NCBI RefSeq assembly: GCF_014197915.1
Contig: NZ_JACIGK010000001.1
Location: forward strand, 62,001-126,000
From: Roseospira visakhapatnamensis
GTDB lineage: Bacteria > Pseudomonadota > Alphaproteobacteria > Rhodospirillales > Rhodospirillaceae
Direction: 5' to 3'
DNA: 64,000 nt
Made by a program: the position numbers and the translations under genes. The first letter of the stretch is position 1, and each line of letters opens with the position of its first letter. Positions 1 to 7,881 of the stretch are shown here, piece by piece. The notes under the pieces were generated by a model that saw only the letters and a program-made list of their open reading frames with translations, was not told the origin of the DNA and ran no database searches.

Positions 1-461
1 CCATCGGTGGCCAGGTCCTCCACCAGCACCACCCGGTCGCCCTCGCGGAAGGTGCCCTCGATCTGCGCCATGCGACCGAACCCCTTGGGTTTCTTGCGCA
101 CGTACAGCATCGGCAGCATGAGCGCGTCGGACAGCCAGGCGGCATAGGGGATGCCGGCGGTCTCGCCGCCGGCCACGGCATCGAACGCCTCGGCGCCCAC
201 GTCGCGCTCCAGGGTCTCGCGCGCCAGGTCGATGACACGCCGGCGCGCGCGCGGGAAGGCGATCACCCGGCGGCCGTCGATGTACACCGGGCTGGCCCAG
301 CCGGCGGTCAGGCGATAGGGGTCCTCGGGACGGAAATTGACGGCGCCGATGTCCAGCAGGATGCGCGCCACCTGGCGGCCGGCCTCCTTCTGGCGCGGGT
401 CGCGGGCCGCGTGGGACTGGGCCGCATGGGATGGGGCGTCGGGGGTGGGACCATCGGTCAT
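1..461 (-). CDS. pyrE: Orotate phosphoribosyltransferase, 5' part (cut by window edge)
   Basis: Catalyses transfer of orotate to PRPP to give OMP in de novo pyrimidine synthesis. The visible N-terminal 153 residues read MTDGPTPDAPSHAAQ..., then ARILLDIGAVNF, the GWASPVYIDGRR segment, AGGETAGIPYAAWLSDAL, and the start of the PRPP-binding loop VVLVEDLATDG at the window edge. Those last two motifs are diagnostic of type I phosphoribosyltransferases of the PyrE family. The ATG at 461 is the first plausible start. It adds a short Ala/Pro/His-rich leader of about 20 residues before the conserved part, so a slightly later start is possible. Divergent from the enoyl-CoA hydratase gene. The C-terminus lies outside the window. 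Confidence 0.9.
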   Translation of the reverse strand, partial: MTDGPTPDAPSHAAQSHAARDPRQKEAGRQVARILLDIGAVNFRPEDPYRLTAGWASPVYIDGRRVIAFPRARRRVIDLARETLERDVGAEAFDAVAGGETAGIPYAAWLSDALMLPMLYVRKKPKGFGRMAQIEGTFREGDRVVLVEDLATD

Positions 462-618
462 CGGGCGCGGGCTCCGGCGGGGATCGGGACGGATCTCATG
501 GGACGGGACCGGTATGAAACCCTTCGTGTCGGCCCTATGTAGCGGCTATAAGGGGCCGACCGCAATCGCCCGCTGCCCGCCGCCCGGGCCCATTCACCGC
601 GACATCGAGGGAGCCCTC

Positions 619-1404
619 ATGCAACCGGACGCGATCCTGACCCGCCGCGACGATTCCGGCCTCGTGGCCACTGTCACCCTCAACCGCCCCGACAAACTGA
701 ACGCGCTGGACCTGCCGATGTGGCGCGGCCTGGCCGAGGCCTTCGAGACCCTGGCCGAGGACGAGGCGCTGCGCTGCGTGGTGCTGGAGGGGGCCGGCAA
801 GGCCTTCGCCGCCGGCGCCGACATCGGCGAGTTCGACACCGTGCGGGCCACCGCCCAGCAAGCCAAGACCTACGATGTGACCCTGCGCCGGGCGTTGACC
901 GCCGTGCGCGAATGCCCGGCGCCGGTGGTGGCGCGCATCGACGGGGCCTGCGTCGGCGGCGGCCTGGAACTGGCCTGTCAGGCCGACCTGCGCGTCGCCA
1001 CCACGCGGTCGCGCTTCGGCGTGCCCATCGCCCGCATCTCGGTGGTCATGGCCTACCCGGAGATCGAGGCCATCCAGCGCCTGATCGGCCCCGCGCGCAC
1101 CGCCGAAATCCTGCTCGAAGGCAAGATCGTGGACGCCGACTGGGCGCTGCGGGCCGGACTGGTCAACGCCGTCGTGGAGCCCGAGGCCCTGGACGAGACC
1201 CTGGCCGGCATGGTCGAGCGCATCGGCCAGGGGGCGCCGCTGGTGGCCCGCTGGCACAAGCGCTTCATTCGCCGCCTGGTGACGCCGCATCCGGTGTCCG
1301 AAAGCGAACTCGACGAGTGCTACGACTTCCTGGCCACGGCCGACTACGTGGAGGGCGTGGACGCCTTCAAGGGCAAGCGCAAGCCGGCCTTCAAGGCGCT
1401 CTGA
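619..1404 (+). CDS. Enoyl-CoA hydratase/isomerase family protein
   Basis: 261-residue crotonase-fold protein, the usual family length. It is expected to hydrate or isomerise enoyl-CoA thioesters in fatty-acid or amino-acid breakdown. Visible motifs: TLNRPDKLNALD near the N-terminus, the oxyanion-hole segment KAFAAGADIGEF at about residues 65-76, and the second oxyanion element ACVGGGLELA at about 110. The start at 619 is chosen because homology begins immediately after it and a GAGG/GAG purine run sits just upstream. The longer reading frame from 337 overlaps the pyrE leader and is not conserved-looking. The next gene follows after 16 bases, so the two may be co-transcribed. Substrate cannot be told from sequence. 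Confidence 0.88.
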   Translation: MQPDAILTRRDDSGLVATVTLNRPDKLNALDLPMWRGLAEAFETLAEDEALRCVVLEGAGKAFAAGADIGEFDTVRATAQQAKTYDVTLRRALTAVRECPAPVVARIDGACVGGGLELACQADLRVATTRSRFGVPIARISVVMAYPEIEAIQRLIGPARTAEILLEGKIVDADWALRAGLVNAVVEPEALDETLAGMVERIGQGAPLVARWHKRFIRRLVTPHPVSESELDECYDFLATADYVEGVDAFKGKRKPAFKAL

Positions 1405-1420
1405 GCGGAGGACCGGCACG

Positions 1421-2002
1421 GTGGACGGCGACCCCGGCGTGAGCGTGGGCGGCGCGGCCCTGCTGACGGGGGCGCTGGTCGCCGTGGCCCTGGTGATCCT
1501 GTACACGATACGCCTGGGAGCGCCCCCCTGGCCCACCATGCCCCGGGCGGCGCGGCGGCTGCTGGCGGTGCTCCCGGAGCGGATCGACGGCGAGATCCTG
1601 GACCTGGGCTGTGGCTGGGGTGGCCTGGCCCTGGCCCTGGCGGCCCGCTACCCCGGCCGCCGGGTGATGGGCGTGGAGTTGTCGCCGGTGCCCTGGGCGG
1701 TGGCGCGGCTGCGCCGCCTGGCCGGGCGCCTGGACACCCTGGAGATCCGCCGCGCCGACCTGCACGGCGTGGACCTGTCGCGCGCCGGCCTGATCGTCTG
1801 CTACCTGCACGGCGCGGCCATGGCGCGTCTGGCCGAACGGATGCTTCGGGAGGCGCCGCCCGGATGCTGGCTGGTGTCCAACACCTTCGCCCTGCCGGGC
1901 CTGACGCCCGTGGCACGACACCCGGTGGATGATGTCTTCGGGACCACCATCCTTGTCTATCGGCTGCCGGAGCGCGACGGAGACCAGGCGAACGCCGTAT
2001 GA
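1421..2002 (+). CDS. Membrane-anchored class I SAM-dependent methyltransferase
   Basis: 193 residues. An N-terminal hydrophobic helix (about residues 10-27, GAALLTGALVAVALVILY) precedes a Rossmann-type SAM domain with motif I ILDLGCGWGGLALALA and an acidic end of strand 2 (VMGVELSP). The start is GTG at 1421, supported by a GCGGAGGA ribosome-binding site 8 bases upstream. Substrate is unknown; the anchor suggests action at the inner membrane. The TGA stop coincides with the first bases of the three-hairpin repeat that follows. Closest general description is a class I methyltransferase-like protein of the kind found in many alphaproteobacteria. Confidence 0.75.
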   Translation: MDGDPGVSVGGAALLTGALVAVALVILYTIRLGAPPWPTMPRAARRLLAVLPERIDGEILDLGCGWGGLALALAARYPGRRVMGVELSPVPWAVARLRRLAGRLDTLEIRRADLHGVDLSRAGLIVCYLHGAAMARLAERMLREAPPGCWLVSNTFALPGLTPVARHPVDDVFGTTILVYRLPERDGDQANAV

Positions 2003-2138
2003 TACCAACGGCCCTTGAGAATGACCGTTGCAGTCCGTGGCCGGCCCTGGCACCGCTTTGCGGTGCCAAGATCTGGACCATCCGGGCGCCTGCAAGGCGC
2101 CCGGCGGCGGATGAGTCACACTCATCCACCGCCGGTAT
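2000..2138 (+). repeat. Three-hairpin dispersed element, copy 1
   Basis: Three stem-loops in series: GGCACCGC/GCGGTGCC (about 2050-2068), GGGCGCC/GGCGCCC (about 2084-2102) and GGATGAGT/ACTCATCC (about 2108-2126), joined by the spacer AAGATCTGGACCATCC. The ends read TGATACC and GGTATGATA, forming a short imperfect terminal inverted repeat. The left flank CCAACGG...CCGTTG (2005-2030) resembles a degenerate version of the palindrome at 53238. Further copies are at about 11085-11205 (same orientation) and 44078-44175 (inverted). The element abuts the stop codon of the methyltransferase gene and lies just upstream of the Rpn-family gene. Confidence 0.8.
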
Positions 2139-2178
2139 GATATGGTTGCGTGATCCTTCAAAAAACACGCAGATCGTC

Positions 2179-3198
2179 ATGTCGTCGTCCGGCCACCCTC
2201 CGCCCGACCGTCCCGCCAACCCCCCCACCAATCCGCATGACGCCCTTTTGCGGGCGGTGCTGGATGACCCGGCGCAGGCGGCGGAGGTGCTGCGGCGGAT
2301 GCTGCCGCCGGAGATCACCGCCCGCCTGACCGACGCTCCTCCGGAGCCCGTCGACGGCAGTTTCATCGATCGCCGCTTGCGGCGGACCACCAGCGACCGG
2401 TTGTTCCGGGTCGCGCTGACCGATGGCCGGCCGGCGTTCCTCTACGTCCTGGTCGAGCACAAAAGCCGGCCGGATCCACGCACCCCCCTGCAACTGCTCG
2501 GCTACATGGTGCGCATCTGGGAACGCCACGCCGGCCGCGATCCCGCCAGGCTCGCCCGCCTGCCGCCGATCCTGCCGCTGGTTCTCTATCATGGGCGGGC
2601 GCCCTGGGCGGTGCCCACCTCGGTGCTGGACTGCCTGGATGCCGACGAGGCCCTCAAGGCGACCTTGCGGGACCTGCGCTACGGCCTGCGGGACTTGAGC
2701 CAACGCGTGCCCGACTCGCCACCGGAGAAAACCCCCGCCTGGGCGGCCCTGCGCGCCCTGGCCACGGTGGGTCGGGACGGCAGCGCCACCATTGAGGGGC
2801 TGGCCAGCATTGTCGCCGCCCTGCCGGACGGAACACTTCTGGAACGCCAGGTGGTGCACTATATTCTGCATGTGGCTCGACACCTGACGGCGGCGGACTG
2901 GCGCGCGGTGGCCGCCCGGGCCCGACCGAACGAGGAGGAGACATTGGTTTCGCTGGCGGCACAGGAATGGATGCGGCAGGGAGAGGCTCGGGGTCGCGCC
3001 GAGGGGGAGGCCCGTGGAGAGGCCAGGGCTTTGACCCGATCGATACTGCGCACCTTGACGGCCCGCTTCGGAGTCGTGCCCCCGGCCTTGGCGGCGCGGG
3101 TGCATGCCGTGCCGGTCGCGGACCTGGACGCGCTGCTCGACCGGGCGCTGACCGCGCCTGACCTGGCCGCCGTGTTCGACGAGACCGCCCGCCACTGA
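2179..3198 (+). CDS. Rpn/YhgA-family PD-(D/E)XK nuclease-like protein
   Basis: 339 residues from the ATG at 2179. The N-terminal two thirds matches the Rpn (YhgA-like, formerly 'putative transposase') family: DRRLRRTTSDRLFRVAL, then the nuclease-core strand FLYVLVEHKS with the E-x-K pair, and QLLGYMVRIWERH. The C-terminal tail has the family's typical charged repeat RGRAEGEARGEARAL followed by LTARFGVVPPALAARV. Rpn proteins of E. coli promote RecA-independent recombination and cleave DNA; some act in phage defence. The frame is open back to 1999, but that part is encoded by the repeat element and is not protein-like, so the internal ATG is preferred. Confidence 0.8.
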   Translation: MSSSGHPPPDRPANPPTNPHDALLRAVLDDPAQAAEVLRRMLPPEITARLTDAPPEPVDGSFIDRRLRRTTSDRLFRVALTDGRPAFLYVLVEHKSRPDPRTPLQLLGYMVRIWERHAGRDPARLARLPPILPLVLYHGRAPWAVPTSVLDCLDADEALKATLRDLRYGLRDLSQRVPDSPPEKTPAWAALRALATVGRDGSATIEGLASIVAALPDGTLLERQVVHYILHVARHLTAADWRAVAARARPNEEETLVSLAAQEWMRQGEARGRAEGEARGEARALTRSILRTLTARFGVVPPALAARVHAVPVADLDALLDRALTAPDLAAVFDETARH

Positions 3199-3325
3199 CC
3201 GACATGGCACGACGGACACGGCGCACCGGGGCGCGGGACCACGATGTCCGCGGTCCCTGGCAGAGGCCGCCTTGTCCACGCCCGCCAGACGTCTCCACAC
3301 CGTCTCACCGCATCCGAGTCCCTTC

Positions 3326-4258
3326 ATGACCGCCATCGCCCTGGTCGACGATCCGCACGCGCGCCGCGCCCTGCCCCTGCTGTTGGTCGGCGCGGTGCTG
3401 ATCGGGTTCTCCCCCGTGTTCGCCAAGCTGTCGCCGCTGGACCCGACCATCACCGCCTTCTATCGGGTCGGGCTGGCCTGGCCGCTGCTGATGGCCGTGG
3501 CCGTGCTGCACGCCCGCGCGCCGACCATCGCGCCTCGCAAGGCCCGCCCCGAGACCGGCCGCGACCACCTGATGCTGGCGGTCCCGGGGATCGCCTTTTC
3601 CGGCGACCTGGCGTGCTGGCACTGGGCCCTGGAGTACACCTCGGTGGCCAACTCCACGGTGCTGGCCAATCTGGCGCCGGTGTTCGTCACCTTCGGCGCC
3701 TGGGCGCTGTTCGGCCACCGGCCGACGCCGATGTTCCTGGCCGGGCTGGTCACGGCCGTCGCCGGCGTGGTCCTGCTGGTGGCCGACAGCCTGACCGTGG
3801 GCGCGCCCGGACAGATCCTCGGCGACAGCCTCGGCGTGATCACGGCGGTGTTCTACGGCGCCTACATCCTGGGCATCGGCTGGTGCCGGACCCGCTTCCC
3901 CACCGCCGTGGTCATGGCCTGGAGCAGCCTCCACGCCGCCTGGATCCTGCTGGCGCTCAGCCTGCTCAATGGCGAGGGCCTGACCATCCCCACCTGGTCG
4001 GCGCTGGCCATCCTGCTGGGCCTGGCCTGGCTGTCCCATGCCGGCGGCCAGGGGGCCATCGCCTTCGCCCTGGCCCACCTGCCGCCGGCCTTCGGCAGCG
4101 TCAGCCTGTTGGTGCAGCCGGCGGTCGCGGCCGTGCTGGGGTGGTTGATCCTGTCCGAGCCCCTCACACCGTTGCAGGCGGCGGGCGGCGTGGTGATCCT
4201 CGCCGGCATCGTCATCGCCCGGCGGGGCAGCGCCGCCACGCCCGCCCGGCGACCATGA
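3326..4258 (+). CDS. EamA/DMT-superfamily transporter
   Basis: 310 residues with about ten hydrophobic helices arranged as two EamA repeats. The first spans residues ~12-150 and includes a FSPVFAKLSP-type motif. The second spans ~160-300 and ends in a helix with the LSEPLTPLQAAGGVVILAGI motif typical of the family. Such proteins export small metabolites or amino acids across the inner membrane; the substrate is unknown here. A TTG at 3272 with AGAGG upstream would add 18 residues and cannot be ruled out. The ATG at 3326 is preferred because hydrophobic homology starts soon after it. It converges on the DUF1036 gene. Confidence 0.85.
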   Translation: MTAIALVDDPHARRALPLLLVGAVLIGFSPVFAKLSPLDPTITAFYRVGLAWPLLMAVAVLHARAPTIAPRKARPETGRDHLMLAVPGIAFSGDLACWHWALEYTSVANSTVLANLAPVFVTFGAWALFGHRPTPMFLAGLVTAVAGVVLLVADSLTVGAPGQILGDSLGVITAVFYGAYILGIGWCRTRFPTAVVMAWSSLHAAWILLALSLLNGEGLTIPTWSALAILLGLAWLSHAGGQGAIAFALAHLPPAFGSVSLLVQPAVAAVLGWLILSEPLTPLQAAGGVVILAGIVIARRGSAATPARRP

Positions 4259-4277
4259 GTCTGTTCAACCAGATCAC

Positions 4278-6056
4278 TCACTCGCTGCGTTGATAACGCA
4301 AAAGGTTGCCGCGCGGCAGGGCCAGCATCTCCAGCGACGTGGCGTCCATGTACATGACCGAGTAGCAGGACGGCGCCGCGTCGCCCGGCAGACGCACGAT
4401 GATCACCGGATCCTCGCCTCCCGAGCCGGGATTGTCGGGGCAGGCCATGGCCACCGAATAGGCGCCATCGGCCATCAGGTCGCCTTCGTAATAGTCGAAG
4501 TAGCGACCGTCCCCGAAGCGGATGGCGGCATGGTGGTCATCCCGGGACTGCCATCTCCCCTGGATGCCGGCGCGGGTTCTCTCGACCGGGTCGTCGCCCA
4601 CCTCGCCTTGCGTGTCGCCCCGGGTGTCCTCCCCGGCATCTTCCGGCGCGCCGGGCGGGACATCGCCACCGGAAGGCGTGGTGGGGACCGGGCCGCCGGC
4701 GTCCTCGGCGGCGGCTCCCTTGCCGCCGGCGCCGGTCGGCGGGGACGGCGGGGCAGCGGGCGCCTCGGGCCGCGCGCCCGAGGCGGGGATGCCGTCGCCC
4801 TTGCCGATCACGAACACGTAGCCCGGGGCTTCCGGCCCGGTGTCGATCTCGCTGAAATCGTGTTCCTCATAGCCGCGTCCGGCGCAGTCCTGGTCGCCGA
4901 TGATGGTGAAGGCATCATCGACGGTGCAGAAGGCGTAGCCCTCGCCCTCGAACGCCTCGCTCGGATCCTCGGCCCGGTAGTAATAGAAGCGTTGGGTCAG
5001 GTCCCCTTCGACCGGGGTCGCGCACTCACCGGTGTCCAGGGTCCACCAGCCCTCGGACGTCCACTGATCGTCCTTGGAATAGCCGATGGCCAGGAAGCGC
5101 GGAATGCCGCTCTGATTGCAGATGCGAAGCCCGGCGTCGGCGGGACCGCTGGTGGTGTCGGTGCCCGGGGGCTCCGACGATCCAGACCCGACGGCCATGC
5201 TGTCGGCGTCCATGACGAAGACATAGCCCCGCGCCTCCGGCCCGGTGTCGATCTCGCGGAAATCAAGCTCCTCGTAGCCCCGCGCCTCGCAGTTCTCGTC
5301 CCCGACAATGGTGAAGGCATCGTCGACGGCGCAGAAGACATAGCCCTCGCCGTTGAACTGCTCGTCCGGGTCCTCGGCGCGGTAGTAGTAGAACTGCTGC
5401 GTCAGATCGCCTTCGATCGGCGTGGCGCACTGGTCCGGCTCCAGGGTCCACCAGCCCTCGGACGTCCACTGATCATCCTTGGAGTAGCCGATGGCCAGGA
5501 AGCGCTCCACGTCGGTCCGATTGCAGATCCGCAGGCCCGAGTCGGCCGGTCCGGTGACCACGCCGGTCGCGTCGCCGTCCGCTGTCGTGGCGGTCTCCAG
5601 CGCCGCGTCGGTGATGGCGTGGGCGAACGTGGTGGCCACCTCGCCGGTGTCGATCTCGCGGAAGTCCTCGGTCACATAGCCGCGGTCCTCGCAGTCCTCA
5701 TCGCCGACGATCGTGAAGGCGCCAGCCACGGTGCAAAAGGAGTATCCCTCGCCGGGAAAGCTGCCGTCCTCCGCCTCGGCCCGATAGTAGTAGTAGCGCT
5801 GGGCCAGGTCGTCCTCGACGGGGGTCGCGCACTGGCCAGGATCCAGGTTCCACCAGCCCTCGGATGTCCAGGCGTCGTCCTGGGAATAGCCGATGGCGAT
5901 CGAGCGATGCACGCTTGTCTGGTTGCAGATCTCCAGGCCGGCCCGGGCCGGCGTGGTGGCAAGGCTGGTCGCCAGGGCGGCGACGCCGGCCATCACGGCC
6001 AGACCCGCGCGGTCGGACGTGACCCGCGCGGCGCCGCGGCGGAGCTTGGAACCCAT
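4278..6056 (-). CDS. Secreted triple-DUF1036 protein with C-terminal lipocalin-like domain
   Basis: 592 residues. A signal peptide (residues 1-39, ending TTPARAG) is followed by three tandem DUF1036 domains at about 40-145, 173-285 and 308-425. Each begins GL(E/R)ICNQ or CNR and contains AIGYS, WTSEGWW, QCATP, YYYYRAE or FYYYRAE, a Cys in the FC(T/A)V segment and a DxDC/DENC/DQDC motif. A Gly/Pro/Ala-rich linker (~430-500) leads to a C-terminal ~85-residue domain starting IQGRWQSRDD and ending RGNLLRYQR, which resembles small lipocalin-like sensor domains. Start chosen at 6056 because of the strong CGAAGGAGAG ribosome-binding site. DUF1036 proteins usually carry one copy. Function is unknown; a periplasmic or exported role is inferred. 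Confidence 0.85.
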   Translation of the reverse strand: MGSKLRRGAARVTSDRAGLAVMAGVAALATSLATTPARAGLEICNQTSVHRSIAIGYSQDDAWTSEGWWNLDPGQCATPVEDDLAQRYYYYRAEAEDGSFPGEGYSFCTVAGAFTIVGDEDCEDRGYVTEDFREIDTGEVATTFAHAITDAALETATTADGDATGVVTGPADSGLRICNRTDVERFLAIGYSKDDQWTSEGWWTLEPDQCATPIEGDLTQQFYYYRAEDPDEQFNGEGYVFCAVDDAFTIVGDENCEARGYEELDFREIDTGPEARGYVFVMDADSMAVGSGSSEPPGTDTTSGPADAGLRICNQSGIPRFLAIGYSKDDQWTSEGWWTLDTGECATPVEGDLTQRFYYYRAEDPSEAFEGEGYAFCTVDDAFTIIGDQDCAGRGYEEHDFSEIDTGPEAPGYVFVIGKGDGIPASGARPEAPAAPPSPPTGAGGKGAAAEDAGGPVPTTPSGGDVPPGAPEDAGEDTRGDTQGEVGDDPVERTRAGIQGRWQSRDDHHAAIRFGDGRYFDYYEGDLMADGAYSVAMACPDNPGSGGEDPVIIVRLPGDAAPSCYSVMYMDATSLEMLALPRGNLLRYQRSE

Positions 6057-6251
6057 CACACTCTCCTTCGTCGTGGCACGAAATGGGGGATCGCGGAGGC
6101 TGGCAGCCCCAACCGAACCGGAGCCGGAACGGCATGCGTTGAGCAAGCTTACCAGCGCCGGGGCCATTCCACGAGGCGAATGAGGCGAATTTCCGTCGCC
6201 GCCCGACACCCGCGCCTTGATCGCCGGATCGACGGCCGGGTACAAGCGCTG

Positions 6252-6689
6252 ATGCCTCTGCACTTGGTCAAACTCTGCGTCGGCGTCGAAACGCCCGATC
6301 AGTTGCGCGCGTGGCAGCACGGCCGCCGCGAGGTGGCCGGCGCCGCGCTGGTCCACACCACCCGCATGATGCCGCGCCGCCGCGACGCCATCCTGGAGGG
6401 GGGATCCCTGTACTGGGTGATGAAGGGCGCCATCCGCTGCCGCCAGCCGATCCTGGATCTGGAGGCGATCACCGACCCCGACAGCGGGCGCTCGGCCTGC
6501 CGCATCCACCTGGACCCGGGGATCCTCGACACCGAGCACTGGCCGTGGCGACCGTTCCAGGGCTGGCGCTATCTGGTCGCGGAGAAGGCGCCGCCCGACC
6601 GGATCGCGGGGACGGCCGGCGAGGGCGACGAAACCGGCGCCATGCCCGAGAGCCTGCGCCGCGACCTGCGGGATCTGGGGCTCCTGTGA
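6252..6689 (+). CDS. DUF1489 family protein
   Basis: 145 residues, the normal length for DUF1489, an alphaproteobacterial conserved family of unknown function. Family features seen: N-terminal LVKLCVGVETPDQL, then HTTRMMPRRRDAIL, GSLYWVMKGAIRCRQPIL, and PFQGWRYL near the C-terminus. The last is a characteristic position. The ATG at 6252 matches the start of the family. It is divergent from the DUF1036 gene, with about 195 bases between them for both promoters. The opposite-strand reading frame over the DUF1036 gene runs into this frame but is not part of the protein. Confidence 0.85.
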   Translation: MPLHLVKLCVGVETPDQLRAWQHGRREVAGAALVHTTRMMPRRRDAILEGGSLYWVMKGAIRCRQPILDLEAITDPDSGRSACRIHLDPGILDTEHWPWRPFQGWRYLVAEKAPPDRIAGTAGEGDETGAMPESLRRDLRDLGLL

Positions 6690-6879
6690 GGGCCGTCCCG
6701 GATCACGTCGGCGCGCGCGTGAAGGCCATTGGATCCAGGGACGGCGGCGGCACCGGCGTCTGGCTCAGGATGCCGTCCGGTGCAGCCACGATTCCACCCC
6801 GGCGGAAACGGGCATCCGCATCGGCGCGGTCCTCGGGTATGGTGGGACCTGGAGATCGCCCCAACCCGGATCCGTCGCC

Positions 6880-7875
6880 ATGTCGCCCCAGCGCCTGCCA
6901 CCCCTCAACGCCCTGCGCGCCTTCGCCGCCGCCGCCCGCCACCTGTCGTTCACCCGCGCCGCCGAGGAACTGCACGTCACCCAGGCGGCCGTCAGCCATC
7001 AGGTCAAGGCCCTGGAAGAAAGCCTGGGCGTGCCGCTGTTCCGGCGCGGCACCCGCTCCATCCACCTGACCGAGGCGGGACAGCGCTACGCCCGGCGGGT
7101 GCGCGAGGCGTTCCAGATCCTTCAGGAAGCCACCGACACCCTGCGCGACCAGTGCCAGGCCGGCCGGCTGGTGGTGTCCACCATGACCAGTTTCGCCGCC
7201 CGCTGGCTGATCCCCCGCCTGGGCGACTTCCTGGCCGCCCATCCGGATATCGAACTGCGGCTGGAGACCGGCATGTCCTGCGCGGACCTGCTGGGCGGCG
7301 AGGCGGACGTGGCCGTGCGCATGGGGCCGGGTCCCTATGACGGCCTGCATGCCGAAATGCTGCTGCGGGACGAGGTGTTCCCGGTGTGCGCCCCGTCGCT
7401 GCTGACCGGGGACCATCCCCTGCGCACGCCCGCCGACCTGGCGCATCATGTGCTGTTGCAGGACGCCGGCCTGAGTTGGGAGGTCTGGTTGCGCGCCGCC
7501 GGCGTGGACCTGGCGGCGGTCGGCCTGGATCCGGAGCGCGGCCCCGGATTCGTCGATTCCACCATGAGCGTCCAGGCCGCCGTGGCCGGGCACGGCGTGT
7601 TGCTGGGCCGCACCGTGCTGGTGGCCGACGAACTGGCCGAGGGCCGCCTGGTGGCGCCCTTCGACCTGGCCATCGAGAGCAACTTCGCCTACTGGTTCCT
7701 GTGCGCGCCGGACCGCTTCGGCAGCCCGCGCGTGCGCGCCTTCCACCGCTGGCTGACCCGCCAGACCGCCACCGCCTGCCTGGCGCGACCGATCTCGCGC
7801 ATCCTGCCGGCTTCCCAGGAGGGCGGGGTGATCTTCAACGCGCAGCATAGCGCGCGGCCGGGCCCGTGGAGTTAG
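6880..7875 (+). CDS. LysR-family transcriptional regulator, GcvA-like
   Basis: 331 residues. N-terminal winged helix-turn-helix at about 8-65 (LNALRAFAAAARHLSFTRAAEELHVTQ..., then HQVKALEESLGVPLFRR) belongs to the GcvA branch, recognisable by the PPLNALRAFEAAAR-type opening. The effector-binding domain follows from about residue 90 (RLVVSTMTSFAARWLIPRLGDF), with GSPRVRAFHRWL near the end. GcvA relatives control amino-acid catabolism, beta-lactamase genes or catabolic enzymes, but the target is not clear here. The ABC transporter gene starts 7 bases after the stop, so the two form a unit on the same strand. Confidence 0.88.
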   Translation: MSPQRLPPLNALRAFAAAARHLSFTRAAEELHVTQAAVSHQVKALEESLGVPLFRRGTRSIHLTEAGQRYARRVREAFQILQEATDTLRDQCQAGRLVVSTMTSFAARWLIPRLGDFLAAHPDIELRLETGMSCADLLGGEADVAVRMGPGPYDGLHAEMLLRDEVFPVCAPSLLTGDHPLRTPADLAHHVLLQDAGLSWEVWLRAAGVDLAAVGLDPERGPGFVDSTMSVQAAVAGHGVLLGRTVLVADELAEGRLVAPFDLAIESNFAYWFLCAPDRFGSPRVRAFHRWLTRQTATACLARPISRILPASQEGGVIFNAQHSARPGPWS

Positions 7876-7881
7876 GCGCGC

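Noticed and set aside
2179-3198. Transposase of an insertion sequence
   Set aside because: Rpn/YhgA proteins were once named putative transposases, but this one has a PD-(D/E)XK core and no IS inverted ends around the gene. The adjacent hairpin repeat has other copies without it.
4290-6689. A 799-codon plus-strand open frame antisense to the DUF1036 gene
   Set aside because: It mirrors the minus-strand DUF1036 repeats and has no protein-family features; only its last 145 codons (DUF1489 from 6252) are real.
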